Source: Desulfocurvibacter africanus subsp. africanus DSM 2603 (GTDB lineage: Bacteria > Desulfobacterota > Desulfovibrionia > Desulfovibrionales > Desulfovibrionaceae). From it: DNA of 64,000 nucleotides. Below are positions 35,716 through 44,531 of this stretch, piece by piece (position 1 is the stretch's first letter; each line of letters starts with the position of its first letter). Under the pieces are notes generated by a model. The model did not search any database. It saw nothing but the letters and a program-made list of their open reading frames with translations, and was not told the origin of the DNA. Position numbers and translations under genes: made by a program. Location: positions 1 through 64,000 of the forward strand of contig NZ_AULZ01000023.1 of the NCBI RefSeq assembly GCF_000422545.1, given 5' to 3'.

Positions 35716-36215
35716 AATCCGTCATCAGGACCGATTGCACGCGCCGTTCAGCGCGCCGCTCCCTGCCGCGCTTCACATCCTCCACATCAGGGGGCTTCAC
35801 ACTCATCGAGATGATCGTGACCCTGACCATTACGGCCTTGGCCGCGACCATGCTGTTCACCTTCATGGGACCGGCCGTGACCCGCAGCCACGAACCCGTG
35901 GGCAGGCTGGATGCGGACATGGCCCTGGCGGCGGTGGCGGCCAACGTGCGGATGCGCTACGCGGCGCTGGGCACGCCCGGCGACACCGCCTGGGACAACT
36001 TCACCGACGGCCTCGGCGCGGAAGGATCGGACCAGAACAACACCTATGGAGCGTATACGGTTGTCCAGAAGCGCTGGATCACCTTCGACACTTCGGGCAT
36101 CGAGGTCGACCTGACGGGCAACACAGGCCATGCGGCTTACGGCAAATTTCTCAAGCTGATCATCGACAACGGCGGACAGCCGCTGGTGCTGCTCCTGAGC
36201 AGGCAGGGCACTTGA
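35712..36215 (+). CDS. minor pilin (MshC/MshD-like)
   Basis: A 167-residue prepilin with a 31-residue basic leader ending SGG before FTLIEMIVTLTITALAATM (Glu5 present). It starts at a GTG that overlaps the stop of the previous gene, so translation is coupled. The mature domain is not specific enough to name the exact MSHA homologue. Confidence 0.8.
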   Translation: MKSVIRTDCTRRSARRSLPRFTSSTSGGFTLIEMIVTLTITALAATMLFTFMGPAVTRSHEPVGRLDADMALAAVAANVRMRYAALGTPGDTAWDNFTDGLGAEGSDQNNTYGAYTVVQKRWITFDTSGIEVDLTGNTGHAAYGKFLKLIIDNGGQPLVLLLSRQGT

Positions 36216-36217
36216 GC

Positions 36218-36727
36218 ATGCGGCGCGACGCAGGCTTCACCCTCCTTGAGCTTATATTGGTCATCGCACTGGTCGGCATATTGTCCGTGCTGGGCAGCTT
36301 GGGGCTATCCGGCGTCTTTCAGGGTTATTTCCTGGCCGAAGGCAATGCCGAACTGACGCAGAAGGGCCAACTCGCGCTCATGCGCCTGACCAAGGATTTG
36401 TCCTACACCGTGAAGAGCGGTATCACCGCCGGAACGGACACCTCCATCACCTTCAGTGTTCACATTCCCAACACCGTGGGAGGTATGAGCAGCGAAACCG
36501 TCAGCGTGGAATTGGATCCGGGAAACGCCACACGCCTGCTGCTCAACGACGACTTGCTGGCGGATGGGGTCACAAGCTTCCAACTGCGCTACTGCAACGC
36601 CATGCTCTCCTGCACGGCGGCCCCGAGCACGGATACCCGAGCCATCGAAATCACCTTGGAGTTGACCAGCCAGGGCATCTCGGAATCCTTCACCACCCGC
36701 GTGGCTCCGCCGGGCCTGGCCGAGTAG
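36218..36727 (+). CDS. minor pilin (GspJ/MshO-like)
   Basis: A 169-residue prepilin with the short leader MRRDAG before FTLLELILVIALVGILSVL (Glu5 present). The mature part is beta-rich with one Cys pair (RYCNAMLSC). Features fit the GspJ/MshO type of minor pilin. It starts 2 bp after the previous stop. Confidence 0.8.
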   Translation: MRRDAGFTLLELILVIALVGILSVLGSLGLSGVFQGYFLAEGNAELTQKGQLALMRLTKDLSYTVKSGITAGTDTSITFSVHIPNTVGGMSSETVSVELDPGNATRLLLNDDLLADGVTSFQLRYCNAMLSCTAAPSTDTRAIEITLELTSQGISESFTTRVAPPGLAE

Positions 36728-36731
36728 CGGG

Positions 36732-38423
36732 ATGAGCATGGACGCACGCAGCCCGCGACATTCCCGTTCCTCAGCCGGCTTCATCCTCATCTATCTCATG
36801 GTGGCCATGGCCCTTGTCGCCGCTCTTGCGGCCGGCGTGATGGTCCTGTCCACTTCATCCGCCACCGGTCAGGTGGAAACCGGGCGGCAGTTGCAGGCCA
36901 TGCATCTGGCCCAGGCCGGAGTGGATTACGCCAAGGCGCACAAAAAAGCCTGGTTCACGGACATGGCGACCAAGGGCGGCATGTCGTTCGACCTGGGAGG
37001 CTCTGGGCTCTTCATGCTCCAAGTCGCCAATAACGGCGACGGCACTTTTGATATGGCTTCCACGGGCATAAGTGGACAAAGCACGTCCTTCGAAGCAAAC
37101 TACGAAACGCATGCGACGGGTTATACACCGGAGGACGACTCCGGCACCCCAGGCGACCCATCGGACGAATACCCCACGCCCACCGAAGTCGTCGACTACA
37201 CCCTTTTCACTTCGGACACGCCCCTTTCCGTCAGCAATCAGGGCACTATCGACGGCAGCGTTGCGGGAGCCAGCGTCACGCTCGGCAACCAGGTCGAGGT
37301 CACGGGCAGCGTGCGTTCCGAATCCACTGTCAGGCTGATCAACCACTCTTCGATCGGCGGCAACATTTGCGCGGCGGATGATGTGTTCATGGAAAACCAT
37401 ACCGAGGTGGGCGGGGAGATCCACACCCAAGGCGACCTCGAAGTGGGCAGCAACGAAGCCACCGTGCACGGGAGCGTATATGTCGCCGGCAACGTGATCC
37501 TGCGCAACCGAGCCAGGATCCTGGGCGACGTGCATGCAGGCGGGGACGTCGAGCTGGGCTCCAACAACAGTCTCGTGGCGGGGAACATATACTCCGGCGG
37601 CAATGTAATTCTCAACAACGCCGCCACCGTGGTTGGAGACGTGCATGCGGCCGGGAACATCAACGTCAACTGGGGCGGCACCATCGAAGGCGACGCCATC
37701 GCGGGCGGCACGGTCACGGTCAATTCCACGGGTGGGCAGGTGAATGGCTCGCGCTCTCCGAGAATGCCGTCCCCGCCGAGGATCATGCCCACGCCACCCA
37801 AGTCTTGCGGCGCGGTCACCATGCCCAAGCTGCAAACCTTCTTCTCCGATCCCAGCAATAACGTGACTATCGGCTGGGACAAGGACAGCTCGAAGCCCCT
37901 GGCTCCGGGTACTTATGGCGCGTTGACTCTGGGTGGGCAGAACAGGCTCTATCTGTCCTCGGGCGACGAGTGCGCCGACCCGTGCGCCTCCAGCTGCGTG
38001 GATTACGTCTTTTCCTCCGTCTCCGCCGGGACGCAGCCTGATCTTTTCCTGGATCTCTCGGGCACGGACGGCGCATGCAATCCGGACAACTCACGAGACT
38101 TCTTGACAATACTCGTATCCGGCGATGTCACCTGGGGTGACGGCATGACTATTCAGGTTTCCTGCGACGGCAAGAACTACAAGCCGTTTGACTCCGCCGA
38201 CCCCAAGCTGGCCGCCCTTGTCTACATCGAGAGCCACGGCAGCTTTACGCTCAAGAACCAGAGCCCATGGTTCGGCACCATCCTGACCAAAAACAACCTT
38301 ACCTTCGTCAACCAGACCAAGCTCATCGGCTCGTATCACACCCTGGACGGCACCGCGGATACAGGCAACCAGCCGTACATCAAGTACGTCAAATCTGTCT
38401 TTGCCGACCAGTGCTGGGACTGA
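36732..38423 (+). CDS. prepilin-like protein with bactofilin-like beta-helix (tip candidate)
   Basis: A 563-residue protein. The N-terminus (SSAG before FILIYLMVAMALVAALAAG) is prepilin-like but has Tyr at the usual Glu5 position, as is seen in some GspK/PilX-like tip components that do not need Glu5. Residues about 165-345 are a regular parallel beta-helix of about 18-residue turns (GNIYSGGNVILNNAATVVGD pattern), like bactofilins or polymer-forming proteins. A Pro-rich linker leads to a C-terminal domain with eight or so cysteines. It is the last gene before pilT, the place of the large tip protein MshQ in MSHA operons. An adhesin or tip role is inferred. Confidence 0.75.
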   Translation: MSMDARSPRHSRSSAGFILIYLMVAMALVAALAAGVMVLSTSSATGQVETGRQLQAMHLAQAGVDYAKAHKKAWFTDMATKGGMSFDLGGSGLFMLQVANNGDGTFDMASTGISGQSTSFEANYETHATGYTPEDDSGTPGDPSDEYPTPTEVVDYTLFTSDTPLSVSNQGTIDGSVAGASVTLGNQVEVTGSVRSESTVRLINHSSIGGNICAADDVFMENHTEVGGEIHTQGDLEVGSNEATVHGSVYVAGNVILRNRARILGDVHAGGDVELGSNNSLVAGNIYSGGNVILNNAATVVGDVHAAGNINVNWGGTIEGDAIAGGTVTVNSTGGQVNGSRSPRMPSPPRIMPTPPKSCGAVTMPKLQTFFSDPSNNVTIGWDKDSSKPLAPGTYGALTLGGQNRLYLSSGDECADPCASSCVDYVFSSVSAGTQPDLFLDLSGTDGACNPDNSRDFLTILVSGDVTWGDGMTIQVSCDGKNYKPFDSADPKLAALVYIESHGSFTLKNQSPWFGTILTKNNLTFVNQTKLIGSYHTLDGTADTGNQPYIKYVKSVFADQCWD

Positions 38424-38467
38424 TCAGCCGTCCCGCTCCAAAACCACGCAATCGAAGGAGTATCCCT

Positions 38468-39553
38468 GTGCCGCGTATCGAAGCCTTCCTGCGCAAGCTC
38501 ATCGAAGAGGGCGGTTCTGACCTGCACCTGTCCAGCGGCGCGCAGCCCATCATTCGCCTGCACGGCAAGCTGGAGCCCCTAGGCCGCGAGCCCATGGTTC
38601 CAGCGGAGTTGGACGAACTGCTGCGCGAGATCGCACGCGAGGACAAGATCCGGGAATTCGAGGCCTGCGGTGATGTGGATTTCGGCTACGAAATCAAGGG
38701 GCTGGGCCGCTTCCGCGTGAACTACTTCCGCCAGATGCGCGGCATGTCCGCGGCGTTTCGCGTGGTGCCCGAGCGCGTGCCGAGCATGGACGAACTGCGC
38801 CTGCCGGCAATCCTCAAGGACTTGGCCATGCTGCCCAAGGGGCTTGTGCTCGTGACCGGGCCAACGGGCAGCGGCAAGTCCACCACCCTGGCGGCCATGA
38901 TCGACCACGCCAACCAGCACCGCCGCGAGCACATCATCACCATCGAGGACCCGGTGGAGTTCGTGCACCAGAGCAAGGGCTGCCTGGTGCAGCAGCGCGA
39001 GGTCGGCCGCGACACGAAGAGCTTCCAGGCCGCCCTGCGCGGAGCCCTGCGCGAGGACCCGGACATCATTCTTGTGGGCGAGATGCGTGACCGCGAGACC
39101 ATCGCCCTGGCCCTGGAGGCCGCCGAGACGGGCCATCTGGTCTTGTCCACCCTGCATACCGTATCCGCGGCCAAGACCGTGGACCGCATCATCGAGGTCT
39201 TTCCCGGCGACATGCAGAGCCAGATCCGCTCCAGCCTGTCCGAGTCGCTGCGCGCCGTGGTCTCGCAGGTGCTGTTCACCCGCGCGGACAGGCCCGGCCG
39301 GGTCGCCGCGCTGGAACTGCTGCTGGCCGTGCCGGCCGTGCGCAACCTCATCCGCGAGAACAAGACCTACCAGCTGCCTTCGCTCATCCAGATGGGCAAG
39401 GCCCAGGGCATGCAGCACCTGGACGAGCAGATCCAGAAGCTCCTGGACAGCGGCATGGTCACCCCCCAGGACGCCCTTGTCCAAGCCGTGGACAAGAAGC
39501 GCTTCGCGCGCCAGGGCGACGGAAGGCTCATGGGCTCCATGTTCAGCGAGTAG
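38468..39553 (+). CDS. pilT: pilus retraction ATPase (PilT)
   Basis: A 361-residue retraction motor. It has Walker A GPTGSGKST (about 135-143), Walker B DPDIILVGEMRD, a His box (STLHT) and the C-terminal region with the AIRNLIRE-like motif (AVRNLIREN). It begins with GTG at 38468, 7 nt after AAGGAG. Its presence indicates a retractable (twitching) pilus. It closes the pilus operon. Confidence 0.94.
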   Translation: MPRIEAFLRKLIEEGGSDLHLSSGAQPIIRLHGKLEPLGREPMVPAELDELLREIAREDKIREFEACGDVDFGYEIKGLGRFRVNYFRQMRGMSAAFRVVPERVPSMDELRLPAILKDLAMLPKGLVLVTGPTGSGKSTTLAAMIDHANQHRREHIITIEDPVEFVHQSKGCLVQQREVGRDTKSFQAALRGALREDPDIILVGEMRDRETIALALEAAETGHLVLSTLHTVSAAKTVDRIIEVFPGDMQSQIRSSLSESLRAVVSQVLFTRADRPGRVAALELLLAVPAVRNLIRENKTYQLPSLIQMGKAQGMQHLDEQIQKLLDSGMVTPQDALVQAVDKKRFARQGDGRLMGSMFSE

Positions 39554-39789
39554 CCGGCGCGTGTCATCCCGGTCAGGCGCCGGTTGCTTTCCTATGTATT
39601 GGCTATTGATTTGAATAACTTGTGAGGATAAAGAACATCTGCCTGTGCGTAATGCGTCTTTGTCGTTGAATTATCAATAGAAATTTATTGTTCCCATTGT
39701 CCAGGAAGCTGCTAGCCTGGACTTTTCGGCATGTGGTTGCCGTCGGCTTTCGGCGGCTGAAAGCAACGTCTACGTTTTATTCATCGCCT

Positions 39790-40383
39790 ATGTTCATGGA
39801 CCTGCACATCCGCAGGGCAACAAAGCCCGACATATCGATCTTGGCCGCCATCCTGGACTGCTCCTGGTTGGCCTCATGCCCGAATTTTCTTCCCGGCGAG
39901 TGCGTGCGCCGCTGGGTGGAAGACGGCCGGGCGCGCCGCCAGGCCGAGGCGATCCAGCCCCGCAGTCTGCTGGTCGAAAATGGCGCGGGAGAGCCGCTCG
40001 GCTTCATCTCCGTGCGCGGCGGACTGCTGGAGATGCTCTGGGTCGTGCCCCAGGCTTGGGGCCGCGGCATCGGCTCCGCATTGCTGGGCCAGGCCGAGGG
40101 CTTGATCCGCGGCCGTGGGCATCGGCGCGGGCAACTCATGACCTATCGCGACAACACCCGCGCCCTGGCCTTCTACCAGGCCAAGGGCTGGCGGCCGATC
40201 AAGGAGTTCGTGGAGATCGCGCCCGGCGGGGTGCTGCTGCCCGTGCTGCGGCTGGAAAAGGACCTCTACGGCGCCGAGACCGCCGCTCCCAGGGCCGGAT
40301 CATCCCCAAGCACGTCATTGTCCGCGGCCTCGAAGCAGAGCGCCACGGTTCCGCCCTCGGCCTGTGCTCCGCGCGTGCGGTGA
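39790..40383 (+). CDS. GNAT-family N-acetyltransferase
   Basis: A protein of about 197 residues. The GNAT core has IRRATKPDISILAAIL at the start and the acetyl-CoA loop VVPQAWGRGIGSALL. The following helix/strand has YRDNTRALAFYQAKGW. The substrate is unknown. The start at 39790 (or 39796) is chosen by fit to the fold; the frame is open further upstream. The C-terminal 30 or so residues are low-complexity and overlap the convergent cupin gene by 118 bp, which is unusual, so the end of one of the two genes may have drifted. Confidence 0.78.
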   Translation: MFMDLHIRRATKPDISILAAILDCSWLASCPNFLPGECVRRWVEDGRARRQAEAIQPRSLLVENGAGEPLGFISVRGGLLEMLWVVPQAWGRGIGSALLGQAEGLIRGRGHRRGQLMTYRDNTRALAFYQAKGWRPIKEFVEIAPGGVLLPVLRLEKDLYGAETAAPRAGSSPSTSLSAASKQSATVPPSACAPRVR

Positions 40384-40637
40384 CGAACCCCTTTGGGCAC
40401 CATGATAATCTGCCCCGGCCTCAATTCCTCGGTGAGATCCTCGAAATCCACGCATAAGGTTCCCTGGACCACGTAGAAGACTTCGTCGCTCTTTGTGTGC
40501 ACGTGCCAATGGTAATCGCCGCGCAGCACGCTCACGCGCAGCACGTGATCGTTGACCTCGGCGGCGACGAAATTCCTCCAATCCTCATGCACATCGCGCA
40601 CGAGTGTGGCTATGTCCAGCTTGCGGGGGGTCTCCAC
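40266..40637 (-). CDS. small cupin-domain protein
   Basis: A 123-residue single-domain cupin with metal-ligand motif DYHWHVHTKSDEVFYV (two His and a Glu) and second motif GQIIMVPKGVRHRTR (final His). Function is unknown; such cupins may bind a metal or sugar. The GTG start at 40637 is chosen because AAAGGAGGAG lies just before it; the open frame extends further upstream. It overlaps the convergent acetyltransferase gene at the 3' end. Confidence 0.82.
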   Translation of the reverse strand: METPRKLDIATLVRDVHEDWRNFVAAEVNDHVLRVSVLRGDYHWHVHTKSDEVFYVVQGTLCVDFEDLTEELRPGQIIMVPKGVRHRTRGAQAEGGTVALCFEAADNDVLGDDPALGAAVSAP

Positions 40638-41024
40638 GCGCTCCTCCTTTCCGGCATCGGTTGCAGCGGTTGTGTTGAATTGCCGCACCTGCGGACGATC
40701 GGTCCGTGAGCCTCGGCCAGGAGCGTCGGGATCTTGGCCGCCATGTCGAAGCAAAGGAACACGGCAGTGTGCGGATTTGCATTAAGTATTTAACATTCAT
40801 CGTAAATTGTCATGTTCGTTTTATGGCTTAAGCTCCCTTGGACAGACAGGTCTGTTGTCCTTCAAGCCAGGCGGTCGCACCATGCTTCGCCATATCAAGC
40901 GCTTAAAAGTTTTACGCACTCAAGTCTGTGTACAAGTACGTCAACTACTTGAAAAAGCATATAAAAATACATGTTCCTTGCGCACTTCGCGCCGTACTGG
41001 CATGCTTGGGCCACGGGGGAAGCA

Positions 41025-41825
41025 ATGGAGAATACGCGTTTGGCCGCCAAGCTCGATTTGCTCAGGCAGCGTCTGACCGCATTGTCACCGGGGCTGCTGG
41101 CCCTGTCCGGCGGACTGGATTCGCGCGTATTGGCGCACCTGGCCTGGAGTTGGGAACTGGAGTTCCGTGCCGTGCACGTGCGCGGGCCGCATGTGCCGCC
41201 GGCCGAGACCGCGTATGCCCTGGCCTGGGTTGCAAGCCTGGGAAAGACGTTGGAAATCCTGGACGTTGATCCGCTTGCGCACGAAGGCGTGTGCGTAAAT
41301 GATAAAACTCGTTGTTATCATTGCAAAAAAGCCATGTTCCAAACTCTTGGCGCATTGGCCGAGCGCTTGGGCCTGAGCTGCATGATCGAGGGCAGCCAGG
41401 CTTCGGATGCCATGGTTTATCGGCCTGGTCGCCAAGCCTTGGCGGAGTTGGGCATTGTCAGCCCCATGGCCGAAGTGGACTTGTCCAAGCCCGAGCTGCG
41501 CGCCATCGCCCGCTCAGCTGGCATGGCCGATCCGGAGCAGGCCGCGCGGCCCTGCCTGCTGACCCGCCTGGAGTACGGCCTGCGGCCCACGCAAGACATG
41601 TTGGCGCAGCTGGCCGCCTGCGAGGCCGAGCTGGCCGTTATGGGTCTGCTTGATTTCCGCTTGCGCATGCACCGTGCCGGCCGTGCCGTGCTGCAAGTCT
41701 CCATGACCGAAGCCGGCTTGGCCGAGCGCCTGGCCCGCCCGATATCCGAGGCCTTGCAGCGCCATGGTCTCGGCCATGCCGAACTGCTGGTCACCGGCTC
41801 AGTGAGCGGCTATTTCGACAATTGA
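41025..41825 (+). CDS. larE: LarE-like ATP-dependent sulfur transferase
   Basis: A 266-residue PP-loop enzyme. The ATP-binding motif is ALSGGLDSRVLA near residue 25. The motif TRCYHCKKAMF and the region ARPCLLTRLEYG, with its conserved Cys at the LarE sulfur-donor position, fit the LarE family. LarE sulfurates the nickel-pincer cofactor of lactate racemase-type enzymes. LarA, LarB and LarC are not adjacent, so the substrate here is uncertain. The ATG at 41025 follows GGGGGA. Confidence 0.82.
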   Translation: MENTRLAAKLDLLRQRLTALSPGLLALSGGLDSRVLAHLAWSWELEFRAVHVRGPHVPPAETAYALAWVASLGKTLEILDVDPLAHEGVCVNDKTRCYHCKKAMFQTLGALAERLGLSCMIEGSQASDAMVYRPGRQALAELGIVSPMAEVDLSKPELRAIARSAGMADPEQAARPCLLTRLEYGLRPTQDMLAQLAACEAELAVMGLLDFRLRMHRAGRAVLQVSMTEAGLAERLARPISEALQRHGLGHAELLVTGSVSGYFDN

Positions 41826-41973
41826 GGTGCTTTCGTAAGGATTGGGCGCAATGGCACCTGGCTTGGGCGGGTCGCAAGGGCGCGCCGCTGGCTGATCGTC
41901 AATAGCCCTCCTGAAACCATCCAGCGGACAAATGCGGAGCCCAGGGGACTATGGTCCCTGACGGGGTGGGTTG

Positions 41974-42018
41974 TGGAGAGGAGCGAGCCACCCTGGCAGG
42001 GCGGCGCGCTCCTCTCCA
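41974..42018 (-). terminator. long hairpin after the DUF3618-like gene
   Basis: TGGAGAGGAGCG and CGCTCCTCTCCA form a perfect 12-bp stem around a 21-nt loop that itself contains CCCT/AGGG. It lies 22 bp past the stop of the minus-strand three-gene cluster. A second hairpin, GGGAC-TATG-GTCCC, lies at about 41946-41959. Confidence 0.6.
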
Positions 42019-42040
42019 TAAAACAGCTTCCGGAAAAACC

Positions 42041-43183
42041 CTACGTAGGGCGCAATTTGCTAGGCTTGTCCATGGGCGCGGGCTCTTCCTGGGCCATGTT
42101 CTCGGAGCGCGGCCGCGTGTCGCCCACTGTCGGGTGGCCCACTCCGGGGGATGAGGCACCCCGCCATTCGGCGGACGTGCTTGTGCCCGACTCGGCGCTC
42201 ATGCGGCTTTCGGCCTCTCCGGCCTTGGCTTCCATGCGCTCGCGAGCCTCGTGGACCTTTTCCGTAGCCTTTTCGGCAGCATGATGCAGCCGCTCGCTGC
42301 CCGCCTCCTGCACCGAGGAGAGCATCTTGTCGCGATAGGGGCCCATGGTTTCGTGCTCCCAGCGCGACTCCTTGAAGGCCAAGCCAGCCAGAGCGCCGGC
42401 AGCCATAACCGCCAGGCCCATGCCCAGGGGGTTGTGTTCGTAACGGCTATGCAGCGATTGACCAGCGTGCGCGGCCCGCTCGCGGCCCGACTCGTAGTAG
42501 CGCCTGGCCGATTCGCGGTACTGGCCGGCCTTGTCGCTCATGCGCGCCCGGTACTCTTCGGCTGTCTCGCTCAAGCGCTCCCGGTATTCGTGGGCTTTCT
42601 CGCCCATCTGCTCGCGCATCTCCTGGGCCTTTTCGCCCATGCGTTCGCGATACTCTTGAGCTGTCTCGCCTATCCGCGCGCCGGCGCGCTCTTGCTCGGC
42701 CGGGCGGCCGGTCGCCATGGAGGAGTAAATGCCCACTGTTCCGCAGGGCGAAGCCGTGGTTTCCATGCGTTCAGGATAGTCAGAGCGCAGGCCCTGCGAG
42801 GAAACCATGTAGCCGTAATCATAGCCATGGCGCTCCTCGCGTGCCTTCTCGCGCGAGCCCCACATGAGCCAGCCGATGCCGATGGCGGTCATGGCGGCGG
42901 GAATGGGGTTGTCCTTGATGCGTTCCTTCATCGAGCGACTGTAGCCTTTTGCTTTCATGCTCATGTTCTCCGCCATGTTTTTGGCCCTGCCCACAGTCGC
43001 CTCACGCACCTGCTCCTTGGCTTGGGCCTTGAGCCGTTCCGGATCGAGCCGCGTGCGAACCTCGCCGGCGGTCACGCTCATCTCGGCGCGCGCGCGGCGA
43101 ATATCGGCCATGATCTCGTCGGGGTCTCTTTTGTGATTGCCCGCTTGCCGTGCGCGGGTCAGCTCACTTGGCTCTTGAGCCAT
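42041..43183 (-). CDS. DUF3618-like membrane protein with amphipathic 11-residue repeats
   Basis: A 380-residue protein. The N-terminus (RDPDEIMADIRRARAEM ... VRTRLDPERL) matches the DUF3618 pattern. A membrane segment (NPIPAAMTAIGIGWLMWG) follows at about 92-109. Residues about 170-235 are tandem 11-mers of the type GExAQEYRERM, which should form long amphipathic helices as in LEA or apolipoprotein-like proteins. A second NPLGMGLAVMAAGALAGLAF segment follows. A stress or envelope-structuring role is inferred. It is the third gene of the cluster and overlaps the YqjE-like gene by 25 bp. Confidence 0.75.
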   Translation of the reverse strand: MAQEPSELTRARQAGNHKRDPDEIMADIRRARAEMSVTAGEVRTRLDPERLKAQAKEQVREATVGRAKNMAENMSMKAKGYSRSMKERIKDNPIPAAMTAIGIGWLMWGSREKAREERHGYDYGYMVSSQGLRSDYPERMETTASPCGTVGIYSSMATGRPAEQERAGARIGETAQEYRERMGEKAQEMREQMGEKAHEYRERLSETAEEYRARMSDKAGQYRESARRYYESGRERAAHAGQSLHSRYEHNPLGMGLAVMAAGALAGLAFKESRWEHETMGPYRDKMLSSVQEAGSERLHHAAEKATEKVHEARERMEAKAGEAESRMSAESGTSTSAEWRGASSPGVGHPTVGDTRPRSENMAQEEPAPMDKPSKLRPT

Positions 43184-43554
43184 TCCCTGTCCTCCTTGAG
43201 CGATTGAACCGTGCGCTCTGGTGTCAGATCCACTTTCTTCATCTTGGAGTAACCGGAGGCCGCCAAGGCCGCGCCGATTGCGCTGACCAGCCCGCCCACG
43301 ATGAGCGCGGCGGCCCAGAAGGGCATGGCCAGGGCCAGAGCGGCCGTCAGGGCCAGCAGCAGGAACAGGAAGCCGGCAAAGCCCAGCACTCCGCCCACGG
43401 CCACCAGCACGCCATCCTTGGCCAGCTTGGATGTCTTTTCCGACATTTCGGCCTTGGCCAGTTCCACGGTCTGAGTGAGGACGCGTTGGAAGTCGTGGTA
43501 TAAATTCGAGATCAACTCGCCCACTCCGCGCTCGGGATAGTCTTGGCGCAGCAT
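43159..43554 (-). CDS. YqjE/phage-holin-like membrane protein (DUF1469 type)
   Basis: A 131-residue protein with an amphipathic N-terminus (VGELISNLYHDFQRVLTQTVELAKAEM) and two membrane segments (about 50-72 and 78-100), the layout of the YqjE/Holin-X superfamily. It lies between YqjD-like and DUF3618-like genes, a common trio. Function in the family is unclear, probably membrane stress. Confidence 0.78.
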   Translation of the reverse strand: MLRQDYPERGVGELISNLYHDFQRVLTQTVELAKAEMSEKTSKLAKDGVLVAVGGVLGFAGFLFLLLALTAALALAMPFWAAALIVGGLVSAIGAALAASGYSKMKKVDLTPERTVQSLKEDREWLKSQVS

Positions 43555-43578
43555 ATTGCTATCCTCCTGCCGACCCGA

Positions 43579-44178
43579 TTACGCGGGCCGTCGGGTTACA
43601 TCCGGCTCGGCAGGCGCCGAGCCTCCATATAGACCAGATCCGGCATAGCCTGCGCTGGGCGCGGGCCCGACCGGCGGACCTCCAGGCGTTCCTGCGTAGC
43701 CGCCCTGCGCCTCGCCGCGGGCAAGATAGCTGGATTCCCCTGCGTAACCATAGCCGGCTTCACCCTGGGAACTCTTGAGGAAGCGCGTCAGGGCAAAGCC
43801 CAGGGCGAAGGCTCCGCCGAGGAATAGGGAGGGATTGCGCCGGGCCATCTGTCTGGCTTCGCGCAACATGTCCCGCATGTCCCGGTCGCGCAGCATGTCG
43901 GCATAGGAGTCCAACCTTTCCGAAGCGCGATCGATATACTCGGCCATCTGTCCTTCCTGCTTCTGGCGCAGCTGCTCACCAGAGGCCCGGAGCGCGTCGG
44001 CCAGAGCGTTGACCTTGCCGATGGCGCGGTCCTTCTGCTCGGAGGCCATGCGCAGGGCACGCTCTTTCTGGGCTTCAGCAGCCGAACGCGCTTCCTCCTT
44101 CATGTGCTCCGCCGATTGCTGCACCGTTGCCTGCGCCTCTTGTGTCCGTTCTGATTTCTCCACATTCTGGGGGCTCAT
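43579..44178 (-). CDS. YqjD/ElaB-like (DUF883-type) membrane protein
   Basis: A 199-residue protein. Residues 1-100 form a charged amphipathic helix/coiled coil. One membrane segment follows (NPSLFLGGAFALGFALTRFL, with the typical RRNP entry). The tail is Gly/Tyr/Pro-rich. In enterobacteria YqjD-type proteins are stress-induced and anchor ribosomes to the membrane; that role is not shown here. It is first in the three-gene cluster and has a GGAGG ribosome-binding site. Confidence 0.75.
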   Translation of the reverse strand: MSPQNVEKSERTQEAQATVQQSAEHMKEEARSAAEAQKERALRMASEQKDRAIGKVNALADALRASGEQLRQKQEGQMAEYIDRASERLDSYADMLRDRDMRDMLREARQMARRNPSLFLGGAFALGFALTRFLKSSQGEAGYGYAGESSYLARGEAQGGYAGTPGGPPVGPAPSAGYAGSGLYGGSAPAEPDVTRRPA

Positions 44179-44531
44179 CGAGTACCTCCTCTCTTCTGTC
44201 GGATGGAAAGAGCTTCGGCTTCTTTAACATGTCTAGTACGCAAAGCCGCCAATGGAATCTGTAGGACAAACCCCAAAAAACGAGTCAGGCTATTACCAAT
44301 GCCAAGCGTCACGGAGTAACAGTCGTATGTACTTTCCAAGATGGGCGTTGTGGACGACCAGCCGTTTCCTGGCCTGTTCGAATTACTAGGCCTAGACCGG
44401 TCTGGCCGTTGTCGGTCCGCTCCGGGCCGATTCCGGATATCCACAAGGTCGCCTATGTGCTAGGATGCCAGCCTGCCGTCCAGCGGGGCGGCGCCATGAC
44501 ATTGTCGTGGCATCATGGAGGGTGAACGCGC
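44179..44531. other. divergent intergenic region
   Basis: About 350 bp between the YqjD-like cluster and the RsbU-type gene. It holds both promoters. A short palindrome, GGCCTAGACCGGTCTGGCC-like, lies near 44390. No further feature recognised. Confidence 0.4.
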
